Assembly (NCBI GenBank): GCA_028284675.1
Contig: JANQRI010000034.1
Location: 1 to 64,000 of the forward strand
DNA length: 64,000 bases
From: Gammaproteobacteria bacterium
GTDB lineage: Bacteria; Pseudomonadota; Gammaproteobacteria; HTCC5015
Direction of reading: 5' to 3'
The notes below the pieces were generated by a model. That model was not told the DNA's origin. It made no database searches and worked only from the letters and a program-made list of their open reading frames with translations. The translations under genes and the position numbers were made by a program. This document shows positions 61,468 to 64,000 of this stretch, piece after piece. Position 1 is the stretch's first letter; every line of letters starts with the position of its first letter.

Positions 61468-62220
61468 TTAAATCTCTAAATAAACAACACCATCAACAAT
61501 CGCAAAATCAGCACCTTTCTTTTTATGCATACCTTTTCCCAAGCTTACAAAGCCTTGTGCCGAAAATGGCAGTCCCCATTTTTTGCCGACCAGTGTGCCG
61601 CTTTTGAGAATGGAGTACTCTACATATTCATTTGAGAATGTTTTTCCTGCTCTTGGTGCAGGGTCATGCAGGATAAGTTGCTTATATTTGCTTCCAACCA
61701 ATGTTACCCAATGACCACCAATACGGTTATATTCATTATTTTTTTTATTGTATAGATACCAGCCTACATTAATCCATGCGGTTGAGTTGCGGGTAACAGC
61801 TGACTTTATTCTATTAATAGATGGTATTTTCACGCCTGATGAGTTTTTTTCGGGGTGTTTCCTCCAGCCCTCATACTCCAGTATCTTGTATCCATCAAAT
61901 AGTTCTCCCGTGATTTTTTCGACTCCCCTAATTATTCCGGATGTTCCCGTCCCATTTTTGAGGCTGGTATTCATATAATCTTTGGATGCGAGTTTATGAA
62001 TAAGCTGAATTTGATCCCCTTTGTTTTTATTCAGCCAAATGATCGAGTTTGATACAGCCACAGGTCCGCAATATTGTTGCCCATTTCCGGATTTGTTACC
62101 TCTTATATCCGTTTGTGTGAAGTCCGGTATTTCATTTATGTAAGATGTACCGGCAAAACAAAGTGGAGAGAGGGCTAAAACTATAATTAAACCGGGAATT
62201 TTCTTGAAAACTTTAAACAA
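61468..62220 (-). CDS. exported C39-like cysteine peptidase
   Basis: 250 residues from TTG 62220 with AGG upstream. Signal peptide (FKKIPGLIIVLALSPLCFAG). Papain-like C39 fold: GNGQQYCGPVAVSNSIIWLN contains the oxyanion Gln and nucleophile Cys51. His170 is in RIGGHWVTLVG, and Asp186 in LILHDPAPRAG completes the triad. C39 relatives cut double-Gly leaders or act as stand-alone secreted peptidases. This one has no ABC transporter domain and is exported itself, so it is not a standard bacteriocin processor. No partner gene is obvious. Confidence 0.8.
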   Translation of the reverse strand: MFKVFKKIPGLIIVLALSPLCFAGTSYINEIPDFTQTDIRGNKSGNGQQYCGPVAVSNSIIWLNKNKGDQIQLIHKLASKDYMNTSLKNGTGTSGIIRGVEKITGELFDGYKILEYEGWRKHPEKNSSGVKIPSINRIKSAVTRNSTAWINVGWYLYNKKNNEYNRIGGHWVTLVGSKYKQLILHDPAPRAGKTFSNEYVEYSILKSGTLVGKKWGLPFSAQGFVSLGKGMHKKKGADFAIVDGVVYLEI

Positions 62221-62486
62221 TTTTTAGAGCCTTTTAATGGTGTGATGGTTTTGGTGGCTATCACGGTGGTTGGCGGCCTGAATTTTCTTTAAGTTTCGGC
62301 ACTCAGTGCGGTGACTTGAGCCAAGATTTTGTCTTTTCAGTTTCAGGGGCAGCGTTATGTTAGTTGAGTGTTATGTCTATTCGGAAAAATTACTCAGTGC
62401 GTCCCTGCGCTAGCTGTGATTGGTACTGTATTTATTATAAAAAAACATAGGAACTGCAGCATATCAACCAAATTATTGCCGATTTT

Positions 62487-64000
62487 TTATTGCTTTATTA
62501 TGGCTCGTATCTGTCGGGTATCCACTTCCATTTGGGTTAATAGGTTCTTTTTAAAGCTTTTAATGAAGCTTCCGGGGTCGATTTTGTTTTCTTTTAGTAC
62601 AGTATTGATTCTATCCAGCAATGTGCCTTGATCTTTTAGCCATGTACCCTGGTTTATTGCCGGCTGCAATGACTCTATTTGCCCTGTTAGCTGTTGTTCC
62701 AGCTTTAAATAAGCATTACCAGTGATCCCGAATGCGCTTGCAGTTTGCCGGAGGCTGTCAAGCACGGTAACCGCTACTTTAGCATATTCATGATTGTCGC
62801 GTGTTTCCGGTTTTTTAAAACGCCCTAAAACCAGAGTGGTTAACCAAGAGCTTTCTGATACCTGTAATGATATATACTCTGAAAGCCGTTCATCCTCTTG
62901 GCGATTTAGTTCCGAAAATAGATCAGAAGTCAATTTCCCTGCTGCTTCGTTGACCGCGACCGCCTTAATGTGTTCTTCAGTATCAATTCCGTAAGCTTTT
63001 GCAGTGAATTCTATTTGTGGGATATTTATCATGGCAAACCGCAGTTTGGGTATTGGATTACCTATTTCTCTTCGCGTTTGGACAACTAGGCCCAAAGCAG
63101 GTTGTGTCTTGTCGCCACTAAAGTCAGCTTTATCAAAGGATAAAATTTGAGCATCGCATTTATTTAGCTCTATACCCAATAGTTGCTGTACTTTTTTTGA
63201 TAAGCCAGGCTCCAGACTGTCGAGAGATGTTGATTGCACCACGAAAGTTTCGTTTAGTGCGGGTGGTTCGTTCTGATGCGCATCAGCCGAATGCCTTGAG
63301 TTTTTCAACGCTTCAGTCTCTGAAGCATTGGCCGGCTGTCTGATCTGTATATGCCTGATGTCGGCTTCCATTTTGTTCTGCAGCGCTATTCTAAAATTTT
63401 TAATGAAATTTTCGGGGTTGATTTGGTTTTCTTTTAGCACGGCCTTAATGTTATTTAGCTTTGGAGCATTTGCCCGAGAGCTATCAATTAATTGCTGTTT
63501 TAAATTTAAATAAGCATTGCCAGTAATATTAAACGCATTTGCAGTTTGTTGGAAGCTTGTCATTACATTAGAGGTGATTTGATCCGGATTATTTTTTATG
63601 TTAAAGAAAAGTCCTGCAGTCAAATGAGATACCCAATAGCTTTCTGATACCTTTAGTTTGACGTACTCTCTCAGTAGGTATTTATCTTGGGGTTTGGTTT
63701 CGGGAGAAAGTGCGAGAATTAATTTTCCCGACACGGCATCGACTGCTTCCACTTTAAGATACTCTTTGACACTCATGCCTTGACTTCTGGCATCAGATTC
63801 TACTTTTTGAATATCTACTCCAGCAAATTCCAGAGTTTTTTCGCCAGGTGATAGTTTTTTGTTCAACTCAAGTAGATTCGGTGCTCGCATGGGTACCACT
63901 ACACCTGGAGGATTACCTTTGCGTTTAAGCTTGAGCACATCGTAGGATAGAATTTGAGCATCACACTCGTTCAGCTTTATATTCAACGCTTCCAGTATTT
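62487..64000 (-). CDS. tandem-repeat protein, 5' end outside window
   Basis: The frame is open to the right edge, so the N-terminus lies beyond base 64000; a TTG at 63986 is not a convincing start. About 500 residues are visible as two copies of a ~270-residue unit. Each begins with a similar block (ILEALNIKLNECDAQILSYD at the edge; VQQLLGIELNKCDAQILSFD about 270 residues later). Each then shares DAVSGKL / EAAGKL, LKVSESYWVSHL / LQVSESSWLTTL, QQTANAFNITGNAYL / RQTASAFGITGNAYL, and AVLKENQINPENFIKNF / TVLKENKIDPGSFIKSF. The unit is helical, without Cys-rich motifs or membrane segments. No family recognised. AT-rich like its neighbours. Confidence 0.8.
   Translation of the reverse strand, partial: ILEALNIKLNECDAQILSYDVLKLKRKGNPPGVVVPMRAPNLLELNKKLSPGEKTLEFAGVDIQKVESDARSQGMSVKEYLKVEAVDAVSGKLILALSPETKPQDKYLLREYVKLKVSESYWVSHLTAGLFFNIKNNPDQITSNVMTSFQQTANAFNITGNAYLNLKQQLIDSSRANAPKLNNIKAVLKENQINPENFIKNFRIALQNKMEADIRHIQIRQPANASETEALKNSRHSADAHQNEPPALNETFVVQSTSLDSLEPGLSKKVQQLLGIELNKCDAQILSFDKADFSGDKTQPALGLVVQTRREIGNPIPKLRFAMINIPQIEFTAKAYGIDTEEHIKAVAVNEAAGKLTSDLFSELNRQEDERLSEYISLQVSESSWLTTLVLGRFKKPETRDNHEYAKVAVTVLDSLRQTASAFGITGNAYLKLEQQLTGQIESLQPAINQGTWLKDQGTLLDRINTVLKENKIDPGSFIKSFKKNLLTQMEVDTRQIRAIIKQ

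Overview
The window comes from a gammaproteobacterial chromosome. The evidence is the order of its housekeeping genes (lptM-lysA-dapF-DUF484, gmk-rpoZ-spoT, ubiE-RDD-ubiJ-ubiB), a full-length Pol I, the SrkA and Uup-type ABC-F proteins, and two TRAP transporter loci. Three diguanylate-cyclase-type signalling proteins, an ammonium channel and a TRAP carrier for a keto-acid-like substrate suggest a free-living aquatic or sediment bacterium. No rRNA, tRNA, CRISPR array or intact insertion sequence was seen.

Layout. 0-4.8 kb is accessory: the 3' part of an RHS gene, a Sel1-repeat partner, a small membrane protein and a frameshifted antitoxin-like gene. 4.8-8.5 kb is the lysine and cell-wall block (lptM, lysA, dapF, DUF484). 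8.5-9.9 kb holds three tandem hairpin elements and an acetyltransferase. 9.9-15.7 kb carries polA divergent from thrB and a TRAP dctQ-dctM pair. 15.8-23.2 kb carries an outer-membrane barrel facing a long minus-strand run (ubiE, RDD, ubiJ, ubiB, uvrD, dctP). 23.3-28.9 kb has a receiver/PAS/GGDEF/EAL protein and gmk-rpoZ-spoT. 29-41 kb is mixed: NYN protein, redoxin, Rap1a/Tai-like immunity protein, ABC-F, RRM and cold-shock proteins, acyltransferase, amt, srkA and a two-receiver diguanylate cyclase.

From 41 kb onward the window becomes accessory again, and from about 53 kb visibly more AT-rich. It holds a DUF4157 (eCIS-associated) protein, a Gly/Ser-rich protein with an Asn-Cys...His signature, several leaderless small proteins, an OlsF-like bifunctional acyltransferase, and a 7TMR-DISM diguanylate cyclase. 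The most unusual segment is 53.9-59.1 kb. Four plus-strand genes are packed together: a lipoprotein, an exported TPR protein with a C-terminal CHAT caspase-like protease (His782/Cys830), a small exported protein, and a MalM-like domain joined to an outer-membrane barrel. This cassette lies between an intact membrane gene and a decayed copy of that same gene in the same orientation, so it looks like a unit bracketed by direct repeats. It is followed by a leaderless HExxH...E metallopeptidase, an EF-hand-like protein, an exported C39-like cysteine peptidase, and a protein of tandem ~270-residue repeats that runs off the window.

Reading of the whole: ordinary core metabolism is interspersed with genes for contact-dependent or secreted antagonism (RHS, DUF4157, Rap1a/Tai, possible peptidases). 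One envelope-located CHAT-protease cassette has no obvious described counterpart. Gene functions are inferred from motifs in the translated sequence; no database search was possible.
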